DNA of 64,000 bases from Symbiodinium microadriaticum (lineage: Eukaryota > Sar > Dinophyceae > Suessiales > Symbiodiniaceae), in the NCBI GenBank assembly GCA_001939145.1, contig LSRX01001330.1, positions 63,340 through 127,339 of the forward strand, given 5' to 3'. The translations under genes and the position numbers were made by a program. Shown here in pieces: positions 30,652 to 40,779 of the stretch. Numbering within the stretch: position 1 is the stretch's first letter; each line of letters starts with the position of its first letter. A model generated the notes under the pieces. It saw only the letters and a list, made by a program, of their open reading frames with translations, had not been told where the DNA came from and searched no databases.

Positions 30652-31647
30652 CTAATCGCGATGAGGGGACCGGCCCACGGAAAAAGCTTTGGCAAGAGCT
30701 GGGCTCTCAAAGAATAAGCGAGTATTCAACTGAGCAGCTGCGCTTTGTACAGCTGTCAGGGCTCGCCCCGATTGCGACTGTAAGAGCACATGTTCCCGAT
30801 CGTTTGCCCGAGATTGAGCTGCTTCAGCATCTCTTCCAAACTGAGCAAGCACGTGTTCCAGATTTTCACATTGCTGGGCCATGGCGACACTTCTTTGACC
30901 TAACTCTTCCCAGCGTCTTCGCGAATATAAGAGCATGTGTTCCAAACTGTTTGTCCGAGGCTGAGCTGCTTCAACGTCTCTTCGCGACTGCGCAAGCACG
31001 TGTTCCAAATTTTCACATTGCCGGGGCAAGGCGACACCTCTTTGATCTAAGTCTTCACAGCGACTTTGCGACTGCAAGAGCACTTGTTCCAGATCGTCTG
31101 CCCGAGACGCGCTTGCTTGATGCTGCTGGCTCGAGGTCAAGAGCTGCTCTTGCTGCGGGGCGCTTCCTTGCACAAAAACGCTGATGGAGCATTGCATCAC
31201 CTTCAAACCTTCAGCATCATGGCCAACAGTTTTAAAACCCAAACATGCCCAAGCAGCTTCGGATTTGCGCAAGCTTGCCAAACGGAACATGCCCGTAGCG
31301 GTTGTAGCGCGCCGCGCCAACATTCCCAACAACGTGCGGCAAAAGCCGCCACGCCGGAAGCTCACTTCAATGGCCAGCTTTTCGACCCACAATCCATCGC
31401 CTTCCGCCCAAGCCTGTGCAAAGCCAGCAAACATATTGTCTTTTGTGAGAGCAAAATTCTTCCCACGCACATGGCGGCCCCAACCAATATTCTGATGAAA
31501 CTCTCGCTGGGACAGTCGGCCAACTTCCTTCAGTAAATCCCCAGTGGGATCTGTAACCATTTGAAGCCCATGTCGCCCAGGCCATGGGCACTTGAAGACG
31601 GCAAAAAAACTAGACGGCAAAAAAACTTCTGTGATTCCAGCCGCCAC
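30652..31647 (-). CDS. GNAT-like acetyltransferase domain with coiled-coil repeats
   Basis: A 331-codon frame ending in TAG. The left-most usable start is GTG and the frame stays open upstream only to a stop near 31690, so the real 5' end is probably in another exon or at Met30. Residues 84-145 resemble a GNAT acetyltransferase fold: LWVEKLAIEVSFRRGGFCRT (an R/Q-x-x-G-x-G/A-like acetyl-CoA loop, here RRGGFC), then FRLASLRKSEAAWACLGFK, similar to the C-terminal GNAT motif with an LGF signature. Residues 183-294 hold 2.3 tandem copies of a 49-residue unit with QCENLEHVLAQ at its centre, predicted helical and coiled-coil. GNAT proteins move an acetyl group from acetyl-CoA to an amine. No substrate can be inferred. 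The GNAT call is moderate. Confidence 0.45.
   Translation of the reverse strand: MAAGITEVFLPSSFFAVFKCPWPGRHGLQMVTDPTGDLLKEVGRLSQREFHQNIGWGRHVRGKNFALTKDNMFAGFAQAWAEGDGLWVEKLAIEVSFRRGGFCRTLLGMLARRATTATGMFRLASLRKSEAAWACLGFKTVGHDAEGLKVMQCSISVFVQGSAPQQEQLLTSSQQHQASASRADDLEQVLLQSQSRCEDLDQRGVALPRQCENLEHVLAQSRRDVEAAQPRTNSLEHMLLYSRRRWEELGQRSVAMAQQCENLEHVLAQFGRDAEAAQSRANDREHVLLQSQSGRALTAVQSAAAQLNTRLFFESPALAKAFSVGRSPHRD
30765..31101 (-). repeat. 147-bp in-frame tandem repeat in the GNAT-like gene
   Basis: Codons for residues 183-231 and 232-280 are two full units of 147 bp, followed by a partial third (281-294). The period is a multiple of three, so expansion or loss keeps the frame. Confidence 0.7.
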
Positions 31648-31685
31648 GCAGCTACCCAGTTGCTCTGCCTGACAAATCTATAAGG

Positions 31686-32039
31686 TCAAAAGCACTCTGC
31701 CCCCAAGTAGGGCATGAATGGAGCCCGTGCCTGCAACCGAGCCAGGATTATGGCCACCACCAGTCCAATTTCGAAAACGCACAAAACATGGCAAGGCAGC
31801 CTTCCGAAGTGAAGCCGGTGCTTGCAGAATGGCAGAAATGCAAGCACAAGGATGAACCAAGCTTGCGGAAGGACCCTGAAATGGACGATCGCCACACTGT
31901 TTTCTCCATCACTAGGGCATTGCAAAGCCGCTGGGCCATCTGAACTTGTTGTAATCACGGACAGCCACCTTGTGCATAAGATCCAGCACAACGCGCAGCT
32001 GCAGAATGTCAGAAGAGCGGACAGCAGAGACATTGCCAT
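31686..32039 (-). CDS. Hypothetical hydrophobic frame
   Basis: 117 codons with likely membrane stretches at the N terminus (LLSALLTFCSCALCWILC), in the middle (WFILVLAFLPFC) and near the C terminus (VLCVFEIGLVVAIILA). It lies immediately upstream of the GNAT-like frame on the same strand, and a stop separates them. It could be an upstream exon of the same gene or a chance frame. No family was recognised. Confidence 0.25.
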   Translation of the reverse strand: MAMSLLSALLTFCSCALCWILCTRWLSVITTSSDGPAALQCPSDGENSVAIVHFRVLPQAWFILVLAFLPFCKHRLHFGRLPCHVLCVFEIGLVVAIILARLQARAPFMPYLGAECF

Positions 32040-33136
32040 GGCTAGTCAACCAGTTTCAAACTCGAAAAGAAAGGACCTGTTGGAAACAAGTGCGGTTCAA
32101 GTTTGGCGTCATCATAACGCACGTAAAAATCGCAGCAGTGAACCTGTCATTCCTATCCGCAAACTAAGGCCCTACCTCGGTGCTAGCACATGACTCACCC
32201 TTGGACGAGACATGCTACGAAATCATGCTGGTCCTTTTGGCCTCTCTGCACTCGACCTTCGACCCAGCAGCAAACCCGAAAACCTCACCATAAACCCCAA
32301 AAGCCTAAACCTTAAACCCCTAAACCCTAGAACCCTGAAGCCCTAAGCCAAAAAACCCTAGAACGAAAAAGCCTAAAGCCCTAAACTGCACTCTAAACTC
32401 CTAAACAATTCAGTTCGAGGTCTCCTCACCCGGCTCAATACCGCTCAGTTTTCACAAGGGAATTGTGTATGTTCTGCAGTGCAACTAAAACTTCCGTGTG
32501 TGGGGCCCATGCTTGTCCTCTGATGTTTTAAGCATCTTGTCAGGTCCTCATGGGGCTTAAAACCCCTAGGCCCAAACACTAAACCCCAAACCCTAAACCC
32601 TTAACCCTTAACCCTAAACTCGTGAACCCTACCCCCCACGGAAAGCCCCCGAGGCCTAAGATGCAAAAAAGTCTGAAGCTTCAGACCTGAGTCCCTTGAA
32701 CCCAGCAACTGGCGGAACTAGAATCACACAGGGACCCTTAGGGTTTAGGGTTTAGGGCTTAGGGTTTAGGGATTTAGGGGTTTAGGGTTAAGGGATGTTA
32801 AGGGTTTCGGGTTTAGGGATTTAGGGGTTTTGGGTTTAGGGGTGTTAAGGCCCCCCTACCCCCACCCCAAGGGTCCTTATGATTAGAGCTAGCTTGACAC
32901 CTCTGGCCGCCGGCCTCCTCGAGACCATCCATGCGAGGTCTTTCGCTCGGTGGCCCCTGGAAGTCCTGACCCCGTCTCGCGCACGAAGATGCAGATCTCT
33001 TGTGCAAAACCTAGTCCTAAACCCTTAAACCCTTAAACCTTTGAGCCCTTCAACCCTAAACCCTTAAACCCTTAAACCCTTAAACCGAAAACCCCCAAAC
33101 CCTTAAACCCTTGAACCCGAAACCCTAAAACTTAGT
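32040..33136. repeat. Telomere-like tracts in gene-free DNA
   Basis: CCCTAAA-type units lie at about 32285-32360, 32580-32625 and 33010-33130. TTTAGGG-type units lie at about 32740-32850. Confidence 0.65.
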
Positions 33137-33599
33137 GTGTGTTTTGGGGCTTTTACAAGAAGTTCCGAACTGGACGGCTGTCGTTGGGGGCAGGTATCTT
33201 CAACAAGCACCACAGGACGTCGATACCGGTACGTAGAATCCTATGTCGACAACCTCTCATGCATGCATGAGACCCCACAAAGCCTTATAAGGATCTACAC
33301 GCCTCCTGCCCTCATTAATCTGATAACACCCCCTCTGAGGTCCATCATGTGCAGGTAGAGGTAGACGGGGTCGTGCTTCTGGCGCTCGAAAGGAGAGCTT
33401 ACGACCAGGCTCCTGCCGGTGGGGCAAGAGGCCGCAAACGAACTTCGGCAACCACCGGAGGAAACGTTGGCATTTCCGTTCAGATGAACCAGAAACACTT
33501 GCACCAAACTGTTTGGGATATGAGCAAGAACTTCTCGCTCTACAGATTCTCCTCTCTGTCATGTTGCCGCACGTTTGCTCCTGTTTCTTAAATTTTCTA
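33137..33599. other. Unique interval, possible minus-strand exon
   Basis: The minus frame 33295-33507 contains the protein-like string YLYLHMMDLRGGVIRLMRAG. Other frames overlap it. It is unrecognised and not called as a gene. Confidence 0.3.
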
Positions 33600-36110
33600 G
33601 TCCCTTTCGACTGGTTTGCTACTCTTTCTCAAATTCTCCGCGTTTTGTCAAATCCCCTCGTCTCTTTCGAGCGGTTTGCTCTTGATTCTCAAAGTCCTTG
33701 TCAAATTGCCAAGCCTCCTTCCACCGGCGATTCGTGTTCCCACATTGTCGAATCTCTTTCGACTAGTTTGCTCCTTGTCCACGACAGAGCACCTTGACAT
33801 AGCGTCCAAACTCAGGCACGGGCGGGCGCAAAGCGTGCGAACGCGGCAAAGCTCCTAAAACAAGGCGCGACGCAGCTGGGCAGGGCGCCAGCAGTTGGTC
33901 ACGCAAATGCAGAGTCATTGTAGCGCCCTGTTCATGAGCATATGCAATGATGCAGGAAACGGCACGCTCCACAAACAGGGGTGGCAGCTCGACATCGTGG
34001 CGCGTGCGTTTACGGATGCGTAATCACGTATACACTCCGTACAGCTGCAGTTCATGTGGTTTTCTTTCCGTCTGCTGCATATGCCGTCGCCGCACCATAT
34101 GCACAACATTTCCGCATATCTCTTCATAATTGCTTGTGGTAGATAAAGCTAACTCCGGTGCCCTATCTTTCGGTTTGTCCTCCGGGTGGCACCTCAAAAT
34201 TTCCGTTTTTGCCATCAAAGTCTCTCCTTGTTCTAAATATCTCCTCTTGGTCGAATTTTCGAGATTCCCTTCGAAGGGGCTTGCTCCTCTGCACCTCAAG
34301 TTCCTGGACTACCTCGACCGCTGCCTCCTCTCAGAACTGCAAAGATTCTGTCGACTGTGTTGCCCTTGTGTCTTAGATCTCCAGTTCCTTTTGAATGGTT
34401 TTTGAAGGTTTCCTCTTCTTTCACGAAGTCTCTAGTCTGTTTCGGGCGGCTTGCACCCCCGCTGTCAAGCGATCATATTCTTGTTCTCGCAGTTTGGTCC
34501 TGTTTCTCCCCAGTCTCTTTCGACGGGTTGCCTCTTCAACCTCATATGCCCCGCTTTGTCAGAAATGGTCTCCTGTTTGTCACAGTCTTTAGCCTGCTTT
34601 GGTTAGCTAGTTCCTTTTTTCACACTTTCCTCAAACCGTCTAGCTCCCTTCGACTGGTTTGTTGCTCACTCTCATCGACTGGTGCTGTCCTCGTTCTCAA
34701 ACTTTCCTCGCTGTCAAACTTTCCAATCTCTCTCGAAGGGTTTGCCCCTCTTTGCTTTGCCAAGTCCTCTAATCCTGTCCGAGCGTCTTGCTCCCCAGTT
34801 CACAAACCTAAGCCCTAAACCCTAAACCCTAAACCCCTAAACCCCAAACCGTAAACCCCAGCGTCGAGCTGCCTGAGTCGGGTTCTCCAGTGTTTGTTGT
34901 CCCGTTCGCAGTTTTAGACAGAGAAGGAAACCCCTCGAAAGAGACAGGAGAGCTTGAGAAAGAGCAGCAAACCGCTTGGGAGAGACTAGAAAAGCTCACA
35001 AAAAGGAAGAAATTGATCAAACTGAGCAGGGACAAACCTTTCGAACGAGGGTTCGAGAACGGGGAAGGTGAGCAATTTGGGGACTGGAGAACCACCCTAA
35101 ACCTTAAACCCTAAACCCTAAACCATAAACCGAGAACCAGGAGCAGAGGAGTGAAAAGGTACTCGAAGATGTCACAAACGGAATCTGACCGCTCGGAAGA
35201 GACTAGAGGACTTGTCTAGAGGAGTCATAGCAGCAATAACAACAGTAACAAGAATACCAATAAAACCAATAATACTAGTAATAAGACTAATAACAATAAA
35301 AACACGAATAACAATAATAACAACAACAGTAACAATTCCAATACAAAACGGTAATAACAGAAAACAATAACAATGATAGCTCTTATTTTTGACAGTATCG
35401 TTATAAATTCTTGTTACAGTTAATTAGGGCCAGCAGCCGAAAAGTCGAAAGGGGACCAGACATTTTGAGAAGCAGCAGCAAACGACTCGAAACCAAAGAG
35501 ATGGATATCAAAAGCAGCTTGCTGGGTTTAGGGTATGGGGGGTTTAGGGGTTTAGGGTCTAGGGTTTAGGGTTTATAGGGTTTAGGGTTTCGGGGACAAG
35601 AGAGTTTGAGAAACAGGCCGCTTGAAATGGTGTGACAACGAGGAGACATGGATAAAGAGGAGCAGAACCAGTCAGCCGGACTAGACAGCTTTCCACAGCA
35701 AAGGATTGAGAGAAAGAGGGACAGAATAGTGGAACACGATTGGAAAAGCTGCTCGATAGAGACCAGAGAATCTGACAAAGACGACAATTCCACGAGGAGC
35801 AAACCGGTTGGTATCCCTTTCGTGTGGTTTCCAGCTCTTCTCGAATCTTGTCAAACTCTGCAATCTCTCTCGAGCGCTTTGATCCTGCTGCAAAACCCTG
35901 AACCCCTAAACCCTAAACCCTAAAACTCTCTTCACATACTTTCCCCATTTCGACTGATTGGCTCCTCTTCCCCAAGTCTCTTCTCTGTGGCACCGTCTCG
36001 AGTTTCTTTCGATTGCTCCTGCTTCGCAAAATCTTCTAGTCGCTTTCGACTGGCTTCTCACTCTCAGCTCTTCCTCTCTGCCAAGAAAGTATCGAGTCTC
36101 TTTTTTTTTT
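33600..36110. repeat. Degenerate 50-80 bp repeat array with two orientation switches
   Basis: The unit resembles TCTCTTTCGACTGGTTTGCT then CCT and TTCTCAAA. It reads plus at about 33600-34800, minus (as AGCAAACC and GAAAGAGAC) at about 34910-35810, and plus again at about 35820-36110. Telomere-like blocks at 34810-34858 and 35520-35590 and a purine-rich microsatellite at 35228-35380 interrupt it. Frames through it are repeat-derived. Confidence 0.65.
35228..35380. repeat. AAC/AAT-rich low-complexity stretch
   Basis: AATAACAACAGTAACAATAC-type sequence inside the inverted segment of the array. Confidence 0.8.
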
Positions 36111-36360
36111 GGTTGAGCCAGGAACACCAAATCCTAGAAAAAAATACACCCCTATAAAAACTCAACCCCAAACTCTGACCCGAAACCCTAAGCTCCTAAG
36201 CCCCTAAGCCCTAAAGCGACGGCGGAGCCTGGAGAGGAGGTGCTTCCTCGACTCGCCCGGAAGCCGCAGCATCAAGCCCGGAAACACCTCGAAAAAAGCA
36301 CAGTTTTCACACGGGGCTGGTAGGGTTGAGGCTTCGGCCCCTACAGGCAAAGGAAACGAT

Positions 36361-36442
36361 AGGTGGGGAGTGTAGGGTGTATAGGGCTTCTATAAGGTGT
36401 ATAGAGATTCAAAAAGGCTCCTATGACGGTAACTACCCACCT
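36361..36442. mobile_element. Foldback element, family F7, copy b
   Basis: AGGTGGGGAGT faces ACTACCCACCT with CTTCTATAAGGTGTATAGA inside. Both outer flanks match copy a. Confidence 0.6.
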
Positions 36443-36604
36443 GAAAATGTCCTAGACTACAAAAAGGCCTACAGTTGCACATCGGCATGTCTAGAAGTGC
36501 CAGCATGAACACCTATCGAGGTATGTATGTATGGATGACCTAAGTATACGTGAATAAAGATTGCTACCGATGTATACGGGTCTGTACCCAGAACTGTACC
36601 AAGC

Positions 36605-36616
36605 TCTATCTCTGTA

Positions 36617-36650
<34 letters not shown>

Positions 36651-36653
36651 GAT
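36605..36653. repeat. Microsatellite (TC)n(TA)n
   Basis: A CTCTCTCTC run is followed by a TATATA run. Confidence 0.9.
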
Positions 36654-37030
36654 ATCACTGTCTATCTATCTTTATATATTTCTTTCCTTGTATATACAGA
36701 TGGAGAGACATCTCGCTTGCGATGGATACAGGACGAGAATCAGATGTAGAAATTCGTGCGAACACAGAAAGGCTCGGCCGCAAGCCCACAAGCCCACAAG
36801 CCCTAAGCCCTACACCCTAAACCCTAAACCCTAAACCTTAAACCCTAAACCCTAAAGCTGTTCAATTATTCTCATGCCTAGCGCCGAGCCTGAGCACACG
36901 CCCCCGGCCCCCCGCCTGCTTCTCTGCCTGAGCGGGGGACACTGACGGGCTTTTAGGAAGCCATCATATCACTAATACGGCGTAATATGCTACAAGCAAC
37001 ATCATTTGTAGGCAAAACAACAATCATAAG
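36654..37030. other. Gene-free, CCCTAAA tract
   Basis: A CCCTAAA tract lies at about 36790-36857. The rest has no recognised feature. Confidence 0.5.
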
Positions 37031-37035
37031 AGTAA

Positions 37036-37087
<52 letters not shown>

Positions 37088-37116
37088 TAGTAGTAGTAGT
37101 AGTAGTAGTAGTAGTA
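37031..37116. repeat. Trinucleotide microsatellite (GTA)n
   Basis: About 28 copies with one interruption. Long valine, serine or tyrosine frames through it are artefacts. Confidence 0.95.
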
Positions 37117-37140
37117 ATCATGCAAATAACGCTAGTAATT

Positions 37141-37284
37141 CTAGTGGGCTGAGAAGGGGCCGGCCTCTTTGCCGTGGGCTTGGGACCTCCGGACCTGTCG
37201 CGCGTAGCCACGCAGGGCCGCTTCAAGTCCGGCCCAGTCCAGCGGCCGGGCGAAGCGCTTCAGGGTGGGCATGCCCATCCGGAC
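37141..37284 (-). CDS. PAS-family gene A, terminal exon
   Basis: Reads VRMGMPTLKRFARPLDWAG, then LEAALRGYARQVRRSQAHG to a TAG stop at 37141-37143 (47 residues). The exon is preceded on the minus strand by a T-rich stretch ending TGTGTCAG, a good splice acceptor at 37285-37286. The same exon is present in gene B at 57330-57566, with a similar start (GAG before GTGCGG). Conservation at the protein level marks it as a genuine exon. The C terminus is shorter than in B. Confidence 0.6.
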   Translation of the reverse strand, partial: VRMGMPTLKRFARPLDWAGLEAALRGYARQVRRSQAHGKEAGPFSAH

Positions 37285-37329
37285 CTGACACAAAAAGCCG
37301 GCAAAGCCAGACTAGTATAGACTATGGCG

Positions 37330-37563
37330 CTACAGCTCAAGACTCTGTGCGCCTTGGAGTCGTCGGTCCTGCGAACCTCCGTTCACGTCAAAAGCAGAGT
37401 TTGAGCGAAAGACCGAAAAGAAGACGAGAAGGCGAGCGACGAAGCGCAGATGGGCTTCTTCGATGTCCATGAGCTCCGTGCTGGTGTTCAGCAGAAGCGT
37501 CATCTCCGTCAGCTCCTCGTAGCATTCCACGTGGGTGTCCTCGGCGCGTCTGCCGCTATGCAA
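37330..37563 (-). CDS. PAS-family gene A, penultimate conserved exon
   Basis: Contains [20 protein letters not shown] then [11 protein letters not shown], matching ECYDELAELTLLVNASTTLM and [10 protein letters not shown] in gene B (57630-57890). After HLRFVA the two copies diverge in this frame, although a nucleotide match persists (GTTCGCAGGACCGACGACTC against GTGCGCAAGACCAACAAGTC). This suggests a frame change or splice in that stretch, so exon limits are approximate. Gene A may be degenerate here. Confidence 0.5.
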   Translation of the reverse strand: MHSGRRAEDTHVECYEELTEMTLLLNTSTELMDIEEAHLRFVARLLVFFSVFRSNSAFDVNGGSQDRRLQGAQSLEL

Positions 37564-37656
37564 GCCAGTGTATCAAACAGATATCGATACAAGCTCCTCC
37601 ATGGACCTATCATATACTATGCATACTATATCACACGAAACATATTCTTCATCATG

Positions 37657-37931
37657 TGTATATATGTATATATATATATAGATAACTATTTATTTATATT
37701 TATATTTATGTATTTATTATTTGTTTACCTATTCATCTGCTCACTATATATATATATATATATATACATATGTGTGTATATATATATATTTATTTATATT
37801 TATGTTTATATTTATATTTATATCTATATTTATATTTATATTTATATTTATACATTTATATTTACACTTATATTTATATTTATATTTATACTTATCCAGT
37901 TATTTATGGGTATGTATATAGATATAGATAT

Positions 37932-37965
<34 letters not shown>
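37657..37965. repeat. AT-rich TATTTA/TA satellite
   Basis: (TA)n and TATATTTA-type units over 300 bp, in the intron region of gene A. Gene B has no counterpart. Confidence 0.9.
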
Positions 37966-37967
<2 letters not shown>

Positions 37968-38061
37968 CAGCCTGGCCGCTGTACTTGCTGCAGATGCTGG
38001 CGCGCAGGCAACCGGACGTCTGCTTTCCCAAACCTTACTGATGCACTCTTGGACACAACTT

Positions 38062-38173
38062 GGTTCCTGAGTAATTAGCCCCCTTTATAGTAAGGGTACC
38101 CTTTTTCCTACTTTTCGGTTTTGGTACGGGGGCCCTAAAATAGAAAAGGGCAAAAGGATACTACTCAGGGACC
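38062..38173. mobile_element. Foldback element, family F12
   Basis: GGTTCCTGAGTAA faces TACTCAGGGACC, with an inner CCCTTTTTCCTACTTTTCGG opposite a TAGAAAAGGGCAAAAGGATA-type arm. It lies in the intron region of gene A. Confidence 0.5.
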
Positions 38174-39167
38174 TAGACAAAAAGGATGTAAAGCCCCTGA
38201 GCTGATGATGGCCGCTCTCCAAAAACAAAAAGGGGGGAACTGATCGATTCAAGCCCTAAGCCCTAAATAAACCCGAAACCCTAGAGGGGTACTCGTGTCC
38301 CTGAACTCCAGACTTCCAAGGGGACGTAAAAAAACCCAAGAGCGAGAGCAAAAACGCTCAAACTCTACTGAGTCCTCTCTAACAGCCCAAGGCTCGTTCT
38401 GGGTCGCCGGGTCCGCCTTCCGTTCTGGAAGCTTTTTGTTTTCAGCCTCCTACCGCTTAGGGTTTTAGGGTTTGGGTTTAGGGTTGGAGTGGGCTCCTTT
38501 AAGGCTTTCGCTGTTTAGGATCGGATCCAAGGGCTTCCTGCAAGGATTCGGGCGAGAAAAAGTCTGGCTGCAAGTAGCTAGCCTCTCCTTCCCGCCGACC
38601 CCTCATCCCTTCAGCGCTGGGGATTCAGAGCATCGGGTTCTATCCAAAAAAAGGTAAGAAGCCATTGGCGGCATCGGCATGTTGGGGTTAGCTGCCAAGC
38701 GCTGAGACATGATCCCGAAAAGGATGCTTGGCATCTGGCGGGCATTGGCAAGTTGGAGAAAGGAACTTGCGCAGCCGAGGCTGATGGGTTCTAAGGTCAC
38801 AAAGTGGGATCAGTTCTGTAAGGAGTCAAAAGATGCTCTACACTGAGAACCGAAGCCGCTAGAACTTCAGCCCCTTCATCAGCCTCTTTCACTCTGAACG
38901 TCCAAACCCCTACAAATTAAAGAAACAAAAACACAAACCCCAAAGCCAGAAGAAATAAAAAAAAATCCTGAGCACTGAAGCAGCAAACATCCGATCCCAT
39001 CCCAGGCGCCTCTGGCTGCACCATTGCGTGGACATCTTCTGTAAGGGCCAGCCTGGGGTGTAGACTTCGGCTCTTAGGGCGAGGGCTTTAGGGTTTAGGG
39101 CGTAGCGTTCCAGAGGTTTTTTGGCTTTTGGGGGTTCGCCTTTGACCCTAAACCCTAGACCCTAAAC
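38174..39167. other. Intron region of gene A, telomere-like and unassigned DNA
   Basis: Short TTTAGGG units lie at about 38459-38490 and 39080-39110. No exon of the PAS family was recognised here. Confidence 0.4.
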
Positions 39168-39252
39168 CCCAAATAACCTACCTTTTTGAGGACGAATACA
39201 AAGAGATCATGATAAGGAACCCTGAAAAAGGTAGGTTCTTTAGGATCCAGGT
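39168..39252. mobile_element. Foldback element, family F6, copy c
   Basis: AACCTACCTTTTTGAGG faces CCTGAAAAAGGTAGGTTCTT then TAGGATCCAGGT. CCCTAAA units flank it on both sides. Confidence 0.55.
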
Positions 39253-39734
39253 AAACCCTAAACCTTCAAACCCTAAACCCTAAACCTTAAATCCCAAGTC
39301 CCTATGCCCTAACCTTAGGGTCCAGGTAAACCGTAAGCCCTAAAGAGCAAGACCCGGACGTCGAGGCTTGAGATGGTTCGAGGATTCGGCGCAGAAGGAG
39401 CCGGAAGCTTCCGACAGAGAAAGGCGTCTTGAATAAAGGGGATCTTCATGGGTTTAGGGTTTAGGGTTTAGGGGTTTAGGGGTTTAGGGGTTTAGGAGTT
39501 AGGGCTTAGGGTTTAAGGTTTAGGGGTTTAGGGTTTAGGGTTGGGGTTTAGAGGTTCAGGAGGTTTGTGGTACACTATATTGGGCTACTTGCGACGAATA
39601 ATTTCATTTCGATCCCTATGAACAAACAGGCCCTTCGGTGCAGTCCGTGTACACAGTGAAAAAGAGCGCCAGAGTGGCGAAGCAGCTCTCTAGTGTAGAA
39701 GGTTGAAGAACGATCCATACTAATCCTCAAGGTT
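39253..39734. repeat. Telomere-like tracts, both orientations
   Basis: CCCTAAA units at about 39253-39330 are followed by TTTAGGG units at about 39450-39560. No exon was recognised. Confidence 0.65.
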
Positions 39735-39795
39735 CCTCGTGTGATTAATTATAGCATAATATACCCCAAACCCCTATTCCAATTGCTGAGGCCTC
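39735..39795. mobile_element. Half of a foldback element, family F4, copy e
   Basis: TATACCCCAAACCCCTATTC then CAATTGCTGAGGCC matches the right half of F4. It starts within 12 bases of the likely splice donor of gene A, so it is intronic. The last 20 or so residues of the open frame there are translated element. Confidence 0.5.
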
Positions 39796-40779
39796 CACAT
39801 TAGTGCCAAGTTGCAGATGGTGGATGGTGTTCATACCGTAGAGGTTGTGCGGAAGCGGAACGTGGAACATGTCCACGGAGACGATCTGCGTTGAAGCAGT
39901 CTTCAGAGGGACACGCAGGCATCCCGGCGTGGCCTCCTTTGGCAGTGCAGCTTTGGCCAGAAAGCGATCAAATGTCCTCCTCGCTTCGTCATCGACGATA
40001 AGCTCCCGAAAGCTGCGCCCGGCAAAGTCCTCCCTGCTTGACAGGAGCCGTTGCAGGCACGGCGCGCTGCCGCAGATCTTGAAGTCGCCGTCCAGAAGCA
40101 GCTCTCCATCACAGATCCCCTTCAGCATCTGCCGAAAGCCATCAATCAAGGAGTCCGAGTCTTGCGACTGAAAGGATGCCTCGATACATTCCCGCAGAGT
40201 CTGCTCCAGCATGAAAGGGACCATGTTGCACACCAAAACCTGCAAGGACAAGTGGGACACAAGCAACCAAAGGTCCACTGCACTGCAGCCATGAACCTGT
40301 GCTGTGGCCCATATGTATAGGGCAGTGTGGAGCACCGAACTGGAGACGGTGGCTGCATTTGCCGAAAAAAGCATTGAATGAAGAATCTGCGACCCAATTA
40401 TGAGCCCGATTTGGCCCAAGAAGGTGTCTTTGGACCCGCGGCTGATGGCGACGATTGCTGCGACGTGGACTAGTATGAGAGAGACCCGTACGGCATGCAG
40501 ACGCCGAGGTGTCAAAGACAGCTGCTCGCCTACCACGGCGCTGTAGGTAACGTAGACCATCGATAAGCAGAGTAGCCAAATCCCAGAAGACACACCCGGC
40601 TCGCACATGAACTCCACTGCAGACTTCAAGAGCAAGACCATCACGGCGTGGATGCAAGCGCAGACAAACATCAGGCACATCTTCGAGCGCACCCTGCCGA
40701 GCTCCTTCAGCAAAGCGGGCTTTCCAGGCTTCGGCTTTAGGGCTCCGGGATCCTCCCCTTCGAAAGCCCACCTGGGCAT
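39745..40779 (-). CDS. PAS-family gene A, membrane and PAS-like exon
   Basis: A 344-codon frame with about six hydrophobic segments (near residues 34-52, 65-83, 96-113, 122-137, 147-160 and 170-190), then a soluble region with QSQDSDSLI (204-212), GICDGELLLDG (221-231), CLQRLLSS and DFAGRSF, and CLRVPLK...SVDMFHVPLP (287-310). It is clearly homologous to gene B (58289-59263). The soluble part looks like a PAS sensor fold, a family I associate with dinoflagellates, and would lie on the cytoplasmic side. Ligand and output are unknown. The exon probably ends after HLQLG (about 39807) at a GC donor. Residues beyond that, and the first 20 or so (PGALKPKPGKP), are likely non-coding repeat sequence. 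Further exons lie at 37330-37563 and 37141-37284. Confidence 0.6.
   Translation of the reverse strand: MPRWAFEGEDPGALKPKPGKPALLKELGRVRSKMCLMFVCACIHAVMVLLLKSAVEFMCEPGVSSGIWLLCLSMVYVTYSAVVGEQLSLTPRRLHAVRVSLILVHVAAIVAISRGSKDTFLGQIGLIIGSQILHSMLFSANAATVSSSVLHTALYIWATAQVHGCSAVDLWLLVSHLSLQVLVCNMVPFMLEQTLRECIEASFQSQDSDSLIDGFRQMLKGICDGELLLDGDFKICGSAPCLQRLLSSREDFAGRSFRELIVDDEARRTFDRFLAKAALPKEATPGCLRVPLKTASTQIVSVDMFHVPLPHNLYGMNTIHHLQLGTNVEASAIGIGVWGILCYN

Noticed and set aside
30652-31690. Dinoflagellate spliced-leader relic at the GNAT-like gene, and elsewhere
   Set aside because: No match to the leader core CCATTTTGGCTCAAG was seen upstream of this gene or the PAS genes. Matches of only 8-9 bases (GGGCTCAAGG) near 41.5 and 42.0 kb are within telomere-like DNA.
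36987-37472. Frame with poly-Val and poly-Ser (plus) or poly-Tyr (minus)
   Set aside because: Produced by the (GTA)n microsatellite. The real coding signal there is the minus-strand terminal exon of gene A.
37450-38078. Tyr/Ile-rich frames of up to 206 codons
   Set aside because: Translation of the AT satellite.
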